Positions 55,682 through 63,400 of a DNA stretch of 64,000 nucleotides are shown piece by piece. This stretch comes from Streptomyces sp. NBC_00178 (GTDB lineage Bacteria; Actinomycetota; Actinomycetes; Streptomycetales; Streptomycetaceae). The position numbers and the translations under genes were made by a program. The stretch spans positions 6,539,501 through 6,603,500 of the forward strand of contig NZ_CP108143.1 of the NCBI RefSeq assembly GCF_036206005.1, in the 5' to 3' direction. Positions within the stretch are counted from its first letter, which is position 1, and each line of letters begins with the position of its first letter. The notes beneath the pieces were generated by a model. That model worked only from the letters and a program-made list of their open reading frames with translations. It was not told where the DNA came from and ran no database searches.

Positions 55682-56838
55682 CTGATCTTTTCGTAAGTTC
55701 GGTGGGTGTGGTGGGTGGATGGTCAGGCCAGTGTGGGCGAGGAATGACCATGGCAGTCGGGGGTTGGCGTTGATGCGGTGGACGCCTTGCTCGGTAGCGT
55801 CGGCGACATCGGCGAGGTGGTCGCCGGCGAGGTTGGCGAGTTCGCGCTACTTGAGCGAGGACCACAGCAGTTCCACCGGGTTCAGCTCGGGAGCGTAGGC
55901 GGGTAATCGCTCCAGGGTGAGCCAGTCCTGTTCGGCGACCCAGGCCCGCATCGCCCGGCTCCAGTGGGCGGACAGGCCGTCCCGGACCAGGACCACTCGC
56001 TCGCCGCGGTAGAACACCTTCATCTGCTCCAGGACCTCGATGACTCCGGCGGTGTCGTAGCTGCCGGGCTTGAGGTGGAAGCACAGGCGCGCCCCACGAT
56101 CAGGGTCGGTGGAGTGGTAACCCGAGGCCCCGGCCATCGACGCGCGCTTTCAGTTCAGGCGGTGCCGCAGGAGCGGAGTGCGCCCTCGGGGCGAGTAGGT
56201 GCGGCGGATCTGAGGGAGTAGGGAGACGCCTGATTCGTCGAGGAAGACGATCCAGGCACGTGTGTTCACGGCCCCTTTTTGATGCGCGGCCACTCATGCG
56301 CGATCCAACGGGCGATCTCCGACTCGTTCCGCTCGACCGCCCGTCGCTCGGGCCGTTGCAGGCTCCATCCGAGCCGGCTGGTCAGCAGCCGCCACACCGA
56401 CGCCCTCGACAACACCACCCCCGTTGCCCGGGTGACGACCGCGCCGACTCGTTCCAGGGTCCACAGGTCGGCCTCGAAACCATGAGCCTGGGCACCTTGC
56501 TCCAACGCAGCCCGGATCGTCTCGACCTGGGTGTCGTCCAGCTTGGGTGGCCGTCCGGTGGCTGCCCGTCGCCGCAGGGCCGAAGCACCGCCTTGCTCCC
56601 ACATCCGCCGCCAACGCCGCACAGTCTCGGCACACACCTCACCGCCCTCGCGATGTCCGCATTCGAGACCCCGTCCTCGAACAACTCGACTGCCCGAACA
56701 CGACGGGCCTCCGCCAACTGAGGCCGCGACAATGGAGGAAGGGAAGGGCCGGCAATCAAAGGAGAAGGTTGATAAGCCACCCCGACAGCCTCCCACCCAC
56801 GTGGCCACCACACCCACCGAACTCACGAAAAGAATCAG
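55682..56838 (-). mobile_element. IS630-family insertion sequence with TA duplication
   Basis: Left end CTGATCTTTTCGTAAGTTCG, right end (reverse complement) CTGATTCTTTTCGTGAGTTC, both continuing into GGTGGGTGTGGTGG. TA on each side (55680-55681, 56839-56840). 1157 bp. Confidence 0.9.
55690..56813 (-). pseudogene. IS630-family transposase, interrupted
   Basis: The N-terminal HTH part ('CAETVRRWRRMWEQGGASAL', 'RPPKLDDTQVETIRAALEQG', 'VWRLLTSRLGWSLQRPERRA') ends out of frame at a run of five A near 56274-56278 ('RIKKG'). Then 'AWIVFLDESGVSLLPQIRRT' (first Asp), a TGA near 56150, 'ERVVLVRDGLSAHWSRAMRA' (second Asp), 'LPAYAPELNPVELLWSSLK' (Glu) and a TAG at 55847. The A-run could be a programmed shift as in some IS630 members, but the two stops make it inactive as read. 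Confidence 0.85.
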
Positions 56839-57163
56839 TAGATGGCCTCGCCGTCTCGAAGCTTCTTGCGGAGATGTGGGCCGTGAGCGTCAGAGCCGTC
56901 GTCCTGCTGTCGAGGTGACGCTGATCACGAGTGCTCTTGAGGGGGCGCTGCGCACGCTTGCAAGGGTCGTCGAGGTAGAGGCCAGGGGGCGGGCGAGGCC
57001 TCTGTCGTTGTCTGATGCTGCGTCAGAAAAGTCAGCAAGTGGTCAGCATGAGTCCTGAAAAACCTAGGGAAAGCTGCCCGGACATGCGAATCGTTGTAGA
57101 GTGTGAAAACAGCACTTGACCTGCAAAAACGCAGGCAGGGAGCCTACGCCCAGGAGCACCTCA
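56839..57163. other. Region between IS630 and panD
   Basis: No supported gene. Near 57015-57045 GTCAG occurs three times at about 10-base spacing. Just before panD are AT-rich blocks ('GTTGTAGAGTGTGAAAACAG', TTGACC at 57117) and a small hairpin CCTGC-AAAAAC-GCAGG (57120-57135). These are the probable panD promoter and leader. The first part may be the tail of a gene displaced by the IS. Confidence 0.45.
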
Positions 57164-57589
57164 ATGCTACGAACGATATTCAAGTCCAAGATCCACCGGG
57201 CCACAGTCACCCAGGCCGACCTGCACTACGTGGGGTCCGTGACCATCGATGCCGATCTGATGGACGCCGCCGACCTGCTGCCCGGTGAGCTGGTGCATAT
57301 CGTGGACATAGACAACGGCGCGCGGCTGGAGACCTACGTCATCGAGGGCGAGCGCGGCTCCGGCGTCATCGGGATCAACGGCGCCGCCGCCCACCTCGTG
57401 CACCCCGGTGACCTGGTCATTCTCATCAGTTACGCCCAGGTCGACGACGCCGAGGCGCGTGCGCTGGTGCCGAAGGTCGTGCACGTGGACGCCGGCAACC
57501 GCATCGTCGAGCTGGGCACCGACGCGTCCGCGCCGGTGCCGGGGTCGCGTACCGAGCGCAGTCCGCACGCCGTTCCCGCGAGGGGCTGA
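57164..57589 (+). CDS. panD: Aspartate 1-decarboxylase (pyruvoyl-dependent)
   Basis: A 141-aa proenzyme starting 'MLRTIFKSKIHRATVTQADL'. Self-cleavage occurs between Gly24 and Ser25 in 'HYVGSVTIDADLMDAADLLP', generating the pyruvoyl group. 'GSGVIGINGAAAHLVHPGDL' is the conserved active-site stretch. It makes beta-alanine for pantothenate and CoA. ATG 57164 has 'CAGGAG' upstream; the longer frame from 57116 is not family-like. A GNAT gene follows after 33 bases with a hairpin across the stop. Confidence 0.96.
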   Translation: MLRTIFKSKIHRATVTQADLHYVGSVTIDADLMDAADLLPGELVHIVDIDNGARLETYVIEGERGSGVIGINGAAAHLVHPGDLVILISYAQVDDAEARALVPKVVHVDAGNRIVELGTDASAPVPGSRTERSPHAVPARG

Positions 57590-57602
57590 TCGGCCCCTCG
57601 CG
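57577..57602. terminator. Hairpin overlapping the panD stop
   Basis: CGCGAGGGGC (57577-57586) pairs with GCCCCTCGCG (57593-57602) around the TGA. It may act as an attenuator or RNA stabiliser between panD and the GNAT gene rather than a full terminator. Confidence 0.55.
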
Positions 57603-57622
57603 CAGCAGCGAGGAGCTTCCCC

Positions 57623-57979
57623 ATGGCAGCAGAGCGTGCCGCGGTCGACATCCGGGACGACCGGGAGAGCGGCAGACTGGTGGCCTACCTGGACGGTGTC
57701 GCCGCCGGGGTCGTCGCGTACTTCGTGATGGACCCCGGGCCAGGCGCCCTCGTGGCCGTGCACACCGTCGTGGAGCCGCAGTACGGAGGCCGAGGCATCG
57801 GCAGCGCCCTCGTGCGTGAGTTCTACTCCATGGCGGCCCGCGAAGGGGTGCCGGTCGTGCCGCTGTGCCCCTACGCCGCCGAATGGGCCCGCCGCCACCC
57901 CGAGCAGGCTCCGCAGGTCTCCCAGGAGCTCGTGCGGAGCGCCGGACTGCAGCTCGGAGCGCACCGGGAGATGTTCTGA
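57623..57979 (+). CDS. Small GNAT-like N-acetyltransferase (YidJ/PF14542 type)
   Basis: A 118-aa protein: 'VDIRDDRESGRLVAYLDGVA', 'ALVAVHTVVEPQYGGRGIGS' (acetyl-CoA loop Gly-Gly-Arg-Gly-Ile-Gly) and 'VPLCPYAAEWARRHPEQ'. This is the short GNAT subfamily related to human GTLF/NATD1. ATG 57623 has 'GAGGAG'. It is downstream of panD; some CoA-pathway GNATs bind the PanD protein (PanZ), but similarity to PanZ is not evident here. Confidence 0.88.
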   Translation: MAAERAAVDIRDDRESGRLVAYLDGVAAGVVAYFVMDPGPGALVAVHTVVEPQYGGRGIGSALVREFYSMAAREGVPVVPLCPYAAEWARRHPEQAPQVSQELVRSAGLQLGAHREMF

Positions 57980-58101
57980 GGCATGCCTCCGGGTGCCGTC
58001 CGGGGGTGGGTACGTGTGGACTCGGCAGGCGAGGGCAGCCGCACGGGGAGACGGTGGAGAGGAGATCCACTCGTCCTGTCCGATGCACTTGGAGGCACGA
58101 C

Positions 58102-58314
58102 ATGACGCACCCGTATCCCGATCCCGTACCGCCCGCGCCGACGCCGCCGCCCGTGCCGGGGCCGCCCACACCGGTGCCCTCCCCGCCGCCGGTGCCGCCG
58201 GGCCCGGTCCCGCCCGGTCCGGCGCCGGACCCGATCCCGCAGCCGCCGGGCCCGAATCCCGACCCGGTGCCCGAGCCCGAGCCTTCGCCCCAGCCCGCGG
58301 GTGGGCCCGCCTAG
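58102..58314 (+). CDS. Proline-rich small protein
   Basis: A 70-aa protein almost entirely of Pro with Gly, Val, Asp and Ala ('MTHPYPDPVPPAPTPPPVPG'). ATG 58102 follows 'GGAGG'. Its stop TAG shares the CTAG with the stop of the opposite-strand decarboxylase. Probably an extended linker-like peptide; function unknown, and real expression is uncertain although start and site are good. Confidence 0.5.
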   Translation: MTHPYPDPVPPAPTPPPVPGPPTPVPSPPPVPPGPVPPGPAPDPIPQPPGPNPDPVPEPEPSPQPAGGPA

Positions 58315-59708
58315 GGGTTCTCGGCCGGCTCCTGGAGTTCCCCGGCCGGGCCGAAGAGCGCGGTCAGCGCCTCCGCGTGGCCCAGGCCGCTCTCCGCGGC
58401 CACCGAGTCCAGGGACTGCGCGTCGCGCACCGGTGCGAAGCGCAGGGCGCCGGGTTCCCCGGCGAAGCCGTACACGGCCGGCCGGGGGAGACTGTTGTAC
58501 GCCCACGGGGTCGAGAAGTAGTACGCGCCCGTGTCGTAGAGGGCCACGAAGTCGCCCTCCCGGAGTTCCGGCAGCTCCCGGGCGTGGGCCACCACGTCAC
58601 CGGCGAAGCAGCACGGCCCCGCGATGTCCTGCACCATCGTCGGCCCGTTCCGGGGGAGGCCCTCCGCGTCGAACGCGCCGATCCTGAGAGGCCAGGCGTC
58701 GGGCATCAGGACGGTCCGGGTGGCGATCTGCGCCCCCGCGTGGGTCAGTGCGACGCGGCGCCCGCCCGCGTCCTTCGTGTACTCCACCCGGGCGCCGATG
58801 AAGCCGTTCTTCGCGAGCAGGGACCTGCCGAACTCGGTGACGAGGTCGTACCGCCCGTCGAAGAGCCCCGGTACGGACGTGCGGAGGGCCGCGACGTACT
58901 CGGAGAACAGCGGCCGGGTCCGGTCGTCGTCGAAGTTGACGGGCAGCCCGCCCCCGATGTCGATCCCGGTGATCCGGCGCGTGCCCAGGGCCCCGTTGAT
59001 CTCCTCGGCCAGGGCGTACGTCTCGGCGATCCCCGCCGCGATGAGCTCCAGGGGGCAGCCCTGGGATCCCACGTGGGCGTGCAGCCGGGTCAGCCAGGGC
59101 CGCTCGGCGAACGTACGCACGACCTGCTCGCGGGCGCCCGGGTCGCGCAGGGCCACGCCGAACTTCGACGTCGGCGTCGCCGTGCTCATGGCACCGATGG
59201 AACCTCCTCCGACCTGCGGATTCACCCGCAGCCCGAGGACGGAGGCCGAGCCGGGGGAGCGGAGCCCGTCGATGCGGCGGATCTCGCCGAAACTGTCCGC
59301 GTTCACCGCGACACCGAGGGCCAGCGCCAGGCGGAGTTCGTCGCGGGTCTTCGCGGGTGAGTCCAGGACGATGCGTTCGGGAGGGAAACCGGCCTCGAAC
59401 GCGAGCCGCAGTTCGCCGGGCCCGGCCACCTCGCACCCCATGCCGCAGTCGGCGAGCAGCCTCAGCACGGGGACCAGGGAGGCGGCCTTGGCGGCGAAGG
59501 TGTGCAGCACCCGCACACGGGGCTCCGTCGCGAACGCGTCCCTCAGTGAGGCGACCGAGGCGCGCACCCCGTCCGCGTCGAGGAACCCCGCGAGGGGCCG
59601 CGTCTCACCGAGCATCCCCTCCGCGACGGCCAGGCGGAGCGCCTCGGCGAACCTCGTGGAGCGCTGAGCGTGGACCGTGTCCCGGGAGGGCACGGGGTCC
59701 GGTGGCAT
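58311..59708 (-). CDS. Type III-fold PLP-dependent decarboxylase (DAP/ornithine decarboxylase-like)
   Basis: A 465-aa protein. The PLP lysine is in 'VRVLHTFAAKAASLVPVLRL', the glycine-rich phosphate site in 'TGIDIGGGLPVNFDDDRTRP', and the subunit-interface residues in 'QDIAGPCCFAGDVVAHAREL' (the Cys region) and 'FVALYDTGAYYFSTPWAYNS'. The alanine-racemase-like barrel plus beta domain fits LysA/SpeC-type enzymes. It starts 45 bases after the encapsulin stop on the same strand, so it is probably co-transcribed with the encapsulin-Dyp pair. No obvious encapsulin-targeting tail at its C-terminus ('GPAGELQEPAENP'). Confidence 0.9.
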   Translation of the reverse strand: MPPDPVPSRDTVHAQRSTRFAEALRLAVAEGMLGETRPLAGFLDADGVRASVASLRDAFATEPRVRVLHTFAAKAASLVPVLRLLADCGMGCEVAGPGELRLAFEAGFPPERIVLDSPAKTRDELRLALALGVAVNADSFGEIRRIDGLRSPGSASVLGLRVNPQVGGGSIGAMSTATPTSKFGVALRDPGAREQVVRTFAERPWLTRLHAHVGSQGCPLELIAAGIAETYALAEEINGALGTRRITGIDIGGGLPVNFDDDRTRPLFSEYVAALRTSVPGLFDGRYDLVTEFGRSLLAKNGFIGARVEYTKDAGGRRVALTHAGAQIATRTVLMPDAWPLRIGAFDAEGLPRNGPTMVQDIAGPCCFAGDVVAHARELPELREGDFVALYDTGAYYFSTPWAYNSLPRPAVYGFAGEPGALRFAPVRDAQSLDSVAAESGLGHAEALTALFGPAGELQEPAENP

Positions 59709-59753
59709 ACGGCGGGTCTCGTCGATGGGAGCCTCCCAGGTCGGCGTGCGCCC

Positions 59754-60551
59754 TCAGGCGATCAGCGGGACGACTGCCTCCGGGGTCAGCATCCGGAAGG
59801 TGAAAGCCTGCTGGAAGTAGAGCCGGATGTTCCGTGCGTCGTGGTCCAGATACCCGATGGAGAGGTCCTGGCCCAGGCACAGTTCGAAGTCGCCGCCCCG
59901 GGTGGACAGCAGCACACCGCCGGACACGGCGGGTGCCCACAGGATCGGGTCCTCCAGGATCCGGGCCAGGTGGGTCGCCACCGGGTAGCCGTGGTCGGAC
60001 GTCTCGGTCGCCTCGGTGAAGGCCTCGGCGCCTAGCAGCAGCCGGTACGGTCCGTCCACGCCGGCGAGGCGCAGCCGGGTCAGTGCCTGACTGACCGTGG
60101 CCGGGTAGTCGCGAGCGTCCGCGGGCAGCGGCAGCGGGGCGTGCGAGGAACCGTCCCGCAGCCCGGTGATGCCCGCTGCCGCGTATCCGTCGATGACGGC
60201 CATGTCCTCGGCGAACGCGCAGGTCCGCGCGGCGTCCTTGACGGGCTGCCAGTCGCTGTCCTCCGAGCCCCGCTCGACGTCGTCGACGGCCGCCCGGGAG
60301 ACGGTGAAGGGCACCCGCCACTCGATGACGGGGGTGGAGGTGCGGGCGCGGGCGATGACGTCGGGGGTGGGCGGGTCGATGTCGCGCAGGTGCCCGTCGC
60401 CGACCGCCGAGAACCCGGGGCCCTGCGGGTCGGTCACGTCCACGACCCGGCGGGCCGCGACATGCCGGCTGAACGTGCGCCGGGCCTCCTCCTCGATCTG
60501 GACCCAGGCGGATTCGGTGACGGGTGCGAGTTCACGGTGGAGGTTGTTCAT
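59754..60551 (-). CDS. Encapsulin nanocompartment shell protein (family 1)
   Basis: A 265-aa HK97-fold shell protein: 'NNLHRELAPVTESAWVQIEE', 'EARRTFSRHVAARRVVDV', 'STPVIEWRVPFTVSRAAVDD' (E-loop side) and 'GGDFELCLGQDLSIGYLDHD' with 'RNIRLYFQQAFTFRMLTPEA'. These match family 1 encapsulins that package Dyp peroxidases. Its ATG (60551) touches the TGA of the peroxidase gene; a GTG one codon earlier is possible. It should form an icosahedral cage around the peroxidase. Confidence 0.93.
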   Translation of the reverse strand: MNNLHRELAPVTESAWVQIEEEARRTFSRHVAARRVVDVTDPQGPGFSAVGDGHLRDIDPPTPDVIARARTSTPVIEWRVPFTVSRAAVDDVERGSEDSDWQPVKDAARTCAFAEDMAVIDGYAAAGITGLRDGSSHAPLPLPADARDYPATVSQALTRLRLAGVDGPYRLLLGAEAFTEATETSDHGYPVATHLARILEDPILWAPAVSGGVLLSTRGGDFELCLGQDLSIGYLDHDARNIRLYFQQAFTFRMLTPEAVVPLIA

Positions 60552-61618
60552 CACGGGGCGCTTTCTTGCAGGCTGCCGATGCGCAGCGAACCGTCGTGCA
60601 CCGCCGCCCGGTCCGAGGGCCGTGACGCGTCGGCCCGCGGTTCGGGCGCGGCCTCGGCCGCGACGGGTGAGGGCGGTGGCGGAGGGGAGTCGAGGAAGTC
60701 GGCGCTGGGGGCGTGGAAGAGGGTGCCGGTGACGGCGGTCGAGAAGTCGAGAATGCGGTCGTGGGTACCGGGCGGACTGCCCAGGAACATGTTGCGGAGC
60801 ATCTGTTCGGTGACGCCGGGGTCGGCCGCGTACCCGATGAAGTACGTCCCGAACTGGCCCTGTTCGAAGCTGCCGAACGGCATGTTGGCGCGCAGGATGT
60901 CGTGTTCGGTGCCGTCGGCGTCCGTGATGGTGTTCAGGGCGACGTGCGAGTCGGCCGGCTTCACGTCGTCGGCGAGCTCGATGTCGGAGAACTTCGTGCG
61001 GCCGATGATCCGTTCCTGCTCCTCCGTGGCGAGCCGGTTCCAGCCGGGCAGGTCGTGGAGGTATTTCTGGACGATCACATAACTGCCGCCCTCGAAGCCG
61101 GGGTCCTCGGGCCCGACGACCGCGGCCCTGCGCGCGTCGTCACCGACCGGGTTCTCCGTGCCGTCGACGAAGCCGAGCAGGTCCCGGTGGTCGAAGTAGC
61201 GGAAGCCCTGGACCTCGTCGACGACCTTCACCGCGCCGGTCAGCCGGTCCAGGAGGTGCGAGGCCCACTCGTAGCAGACGTCCATCCGCTCGGCCCGTAC
61301 GTGGAACAGCAGGTCACCCGGCGTGGCCGGAGCACGGTGCAGCGGACCCCGCAACTCCTGGAAGGGGTGGAGGTGCGCCGGCCGGGGGCCCGCGAAGAGC
61401 CGGTCCCAGGCGTCGGAGCCGAAGCCCGTCACACACGCGAGGCCCGCGCCGGGCACCCGGAATCCGACCGACCGCGCGAACGCCGCGAGGTCCGGCAGGA
61501 CGTCCCGCACGGCCGGCTCGCCGCCCGGCTCGATCGTCGCGACCAGGACCAGTGCGGCGCTGGTCAGCGGCGCGACGACGGGCTGGACGACGACCGGGTC
61601 CGGTACTGCCTCGGACAT
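60551..61618 (-). CDS. Dyp-type heme peroxidase with encapsulin-loading tail
   Basis: A 355-aa Dyp-type peroxidase. 'FDHRDLLGFVDGTENPVGDD' holds the GxxDG motif with distal Asp. 'PADSHVALNTITDADGTEHD' carries the proximal-His region, and 'FGTYFIGYAADPGVTEQML' the C-terminal core. After a Pro/Ala linker the last residues 'DGSLRIGSLQESAP' are the classic encapsulin targeting peptide (SLxIGSL). ATG 61618 was used; 13 upstream codons are not conserved-looking. It should be loaded into the encapsulin and use H2O2 to oxidise bulky substrates. Confidence 0.95.
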   Translation of the reverse strand: MSEAVPDPVVVQPVVAPLTSAALVLVATIEPGGEPAVRDVLPDLAAFARSVGFRVPGAGLACVTGFGSDAWDRLFAGPRPAHLHPFQELRGPLHRAPATPGDLLFHVRAERMDVCYEWASHLLDRLTGAVKVVDEVQGFRYFDHRDLLGFVDGTENPVGDDARRAAVVGPEDPGFEGGSYVIVQKYLHDLPGWNRLATEEQERIIGRTKFSDIELADDVKPADSHVALNTITDADGTEHDILRANMPFGSFEQGQFGTYFIGYAADPGVTEQMLRNMFLGSPPGTHDRILDFSTAVTGTLFHAPSADFLDSPPPPPSPVAAEAAPEPRADASRPSDRAAVHDGSLRIGSLQESAP

Positions 61619-61830
61619 GCGCGCACTCCGTGGGTGGTGGACAAAACTCCCTGCCACTTACGCACACCACGGCCCGGGCCGCATCCCGCGCCGGTCCGGA
61701 CGGGCTACCCCGCGACAGCCGGACTCGTCGACCTGGCCGGCGCGCCCTCGCGGTGTGGGCCGGCGGTGGGGGAGACGACCGGATCGGGGAGTCGCGCCCC
61801 GTCGGCGGGCCGGGCCGGCGGACGGGCGGC

Positions 61831-62943
61831 TCACGTCCCGCCGGGACCGTCCGACGGCTGATGCGGCACCCCCGGTGCGGACGCTTCGCGGAGCCTGGGG
61901 AGCAGATGGGCGCCGACGCGGGCGATCTCCTGCTTGTAGGGGGTGTCGGACAGGATGAAGTGGGTGACCCCGAGCTTGCGATAGGACTCCAGCGAGGCCG
62001 CGACCTCGTCCGGGGAGCCGACCAGCCAGGTGGTCGCGGCTCCGCCGCCGCCGAACCTGCCGGGGGTGGTGTAGAGGCAGGTGTCGAGCACCTCGCCCCG
62101 GGCGGCGAGGCCGAGGAGCCGCTGCTGCCCGACCGCGTCCCGCTGGTTCGGTGCCCAGTGCACCCCGTCCGTGCGGGCCATCTCCGCCACCTTCTCCTCC
62201 GCGGCCCGCCACGCCTCCTCGGCCGTGTCACGCACCAGCGTGGTGATCCGCAGGCCGAACTCCAACGGCCGGTGACGGCGCCCGTCGCGCTCGCTCAACG
62301 CCCTTAGCCGGTCGACGCGTTCGGCGATGCCGTCGAGGGGCTCGCCCCAGAAGAGCTGGACGTCCGCCTCGGCCACCGACACGCGCTCGGCGGCCGGGGA
62401 GGCGCCGCCGAAGTAGAGCGTGGGGTGGTGCCGGCCGTTGCCCACCCAGGGGCGCGGTGCGACGGTCGAGCCCGTGACCTGGAAGTACGCACCGGTGTAC
62501 GTGACGTCCTCCTCGGTCCACAGACGCCGCAGAAGGTGCATGAACTCCTCGGTACGGGCGTACCGCGCCGCCGGATCGGTGTTCGTGTCACCGTACGCAC
62601 CCGGGTCGTCCCGGCCACTGACGATGTTGAGGAGGACGCGCCCCCGGCTGAGCTGGTCGAGGGTGGCCGCCGCACCGGCGAGCTGGGCGGGCTGCCAGTA
62701 GCCCGGACGGATCGCGATCAGCGGCTCGAACGTCGTGGTCCGGGCCGCCAGGGCGGTGGCGACCGTGAAGGTGTCGGGCCGCCCCCACCCGGTGCCGATC
62801 AGGGCGCCGTTCCAGCCGTGCGCCTCCACCGTGCGGGCGAGGTCGGTGGAGTACTCGGCGGACCCCCAGCCGGACACCGTGTCGTCGCCGCGGTGCCCCG
62901 GCTCGACGGTGTTGGGGACGTACCAGAGGAACTTCGGGCTCAT
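61831..62943 (-). CDS. SsuD-like FMNH2-dependent alkanesulfonate monooxygenase (LLM family)
   Basis: A 370-aa luciferase-like protein: 'KFLWYVPNTVEPGHRGDD', 'NGALIGTGWGRPDTFTVATA', 'FEPLIAIRPGYWQPAQLAGA', 'GRVLLNIVSGRDDPGAYGDT' and 'RRHRPLEFGLRITTLVRDTA'. This is the alkanesulfonate/dimethylsulfone monooxygenase group that frees sulfite when sulfate is scarce. The 213-base gap to the peroxidase suggests a separate unit. A possible leader peptide lies upstream, as often found before sulfur genes in actinobacteria. Confidence 0.9.
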   Translation of the reverse strand: MSPKFLWYVPNTVEPGHRGDDTVSGWGSAEYSTDLARTVEAHGWNGALIGTGWGRPDTFTVATALAARTTTFEPLIAIRPGYWQPAQLAGAAATLDQLSRGRVLLNIVSGRDDPGAYGDTNTDPAARYARTEEFMHLLRRLWTEEDVTYTGAYFQVTGSTVAPRPWVGNGRHHPTLYFGGASPAAERVSVAEADVQLFWGEPLDGIAERVDRLRALSERDGRRHRPLEFGLRITTLVRDTAEEAWRAAEEKVAEMARTDGVHWAPNQRDAVGQQRLLGLAARGEVLDTCLYTTPGRFGGGGAATTWLVGSPDEVAASLESYRKLGVTHFILSDTPYKQEIARVGAHLLPRLREASAPGVPHQPSDGPGGT

Positions 62944-63218
62944 CGTGTCTTCCGATCACTGCTCGGGCCCCGGCCGGAGCGACGCGGGCCGGGCCGCCGG
63001 TGCTGAGGAGGCGCGGGGGCGGTCCCCGCCGGGGCCCCGACCGCGGAGCGGAGGAGCCGTTGCCGTACCTCCGTGTCCGGTCGGGGACTCCGGGGTACGG
63101 GCTGGACGCGTCACGGGACCGGCGGCCCGGTGGCACACAGCCGTGCACGGTCAGGACGCGACCGTGGGGCGGACGTACGGATGGGCGGACGGGGCCGCGT
63201 GCAGGGGTGGGGTGAAGG

Positions 63219-63290
63219 TCAACACCCGGCGCCGGAGGCGCGGACGAGGTCGGGACAGCGCTCGCTGGGAAGGGGCTGAACCTCGGTCAT
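63219..63290 (-). CDS. Possible leaderless 23-aa leader peptide
   Basis: The frame reads 'MTEVQPLPSERCPDLVRASG' and ends 'AGC' before TGA. It has two Cys, one of them last. The ATG lies where transcription would start from the TTGACA promoter just upstream, so translation could be leaderless. Short leaderless Cys-containing frames ahead of sulfur genes are known in actinobacteria as cysteine-responsive attenuators. Confidence 0.45.
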   Translation of the reverse strand: MTEVQPLPSERCPDLVRASGAGC

Positions 63291-63297
63291 GCGATCG

Positions 63298-63326
63298 AGT
63301 CTCGGTGCGGCCCTCCGGATTGTCAA
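63298..63326 (-). promoter_or_regulatory. Candidate promoter for leader peptide and monooxygenase
   Basis: On the minus strand TTGACA (63326-63321) is followed after 17 bases by GAGACT (63303-63298), placing the transcription start at about 63290, the A of the peptide ATG. Confidence 0.5.
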
Positions 63327-63354
63327 TGAGCCCCCCGTGCTCTCGCGGAACGCG

Positions 63355-63387
63355 GCTGCCCCCGGCCCTCGTCGGGCCGGGGGCAGC
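63355..63387. terminator. Terminator of the ABC exporter gene
   Basis: A 14-bp perfect stem (GCTGCCCCCGGCCC / GGGCCGGGGGCAGC) with loop TCGTC, 13 bases after the stop of the minus-strand ABC gene. It also shields the sulfur-gene promoter. Confidence 0.8.
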
Positions 63388-63400
63388 GCGGACGGCGGAG

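Larger units (their letters stand above)
62944..63400. other. Leader region of the monooxygenase gene
   Basis: Apart from the small peptide and promoter listed separately, nothing gene-like. GC-rich repeats between 62960 and 63210 could form the attenuator between leader peptide and monooxygenase. Confidence 0.45.

Noticed and set aside
58102..58314. Calling the proline-rich peptide a secreted or antifreeze protein
   Set aside because: No signal peptide and no defining motif; composition alone does not support a function.
57816..59360. A 514-codon plus-strand frame
   Set aside because: It crosses the GNAT, proline-rich and decarboxylase genes in the wrong frame or strand; the decarboxylase has complete catalytic motifs.
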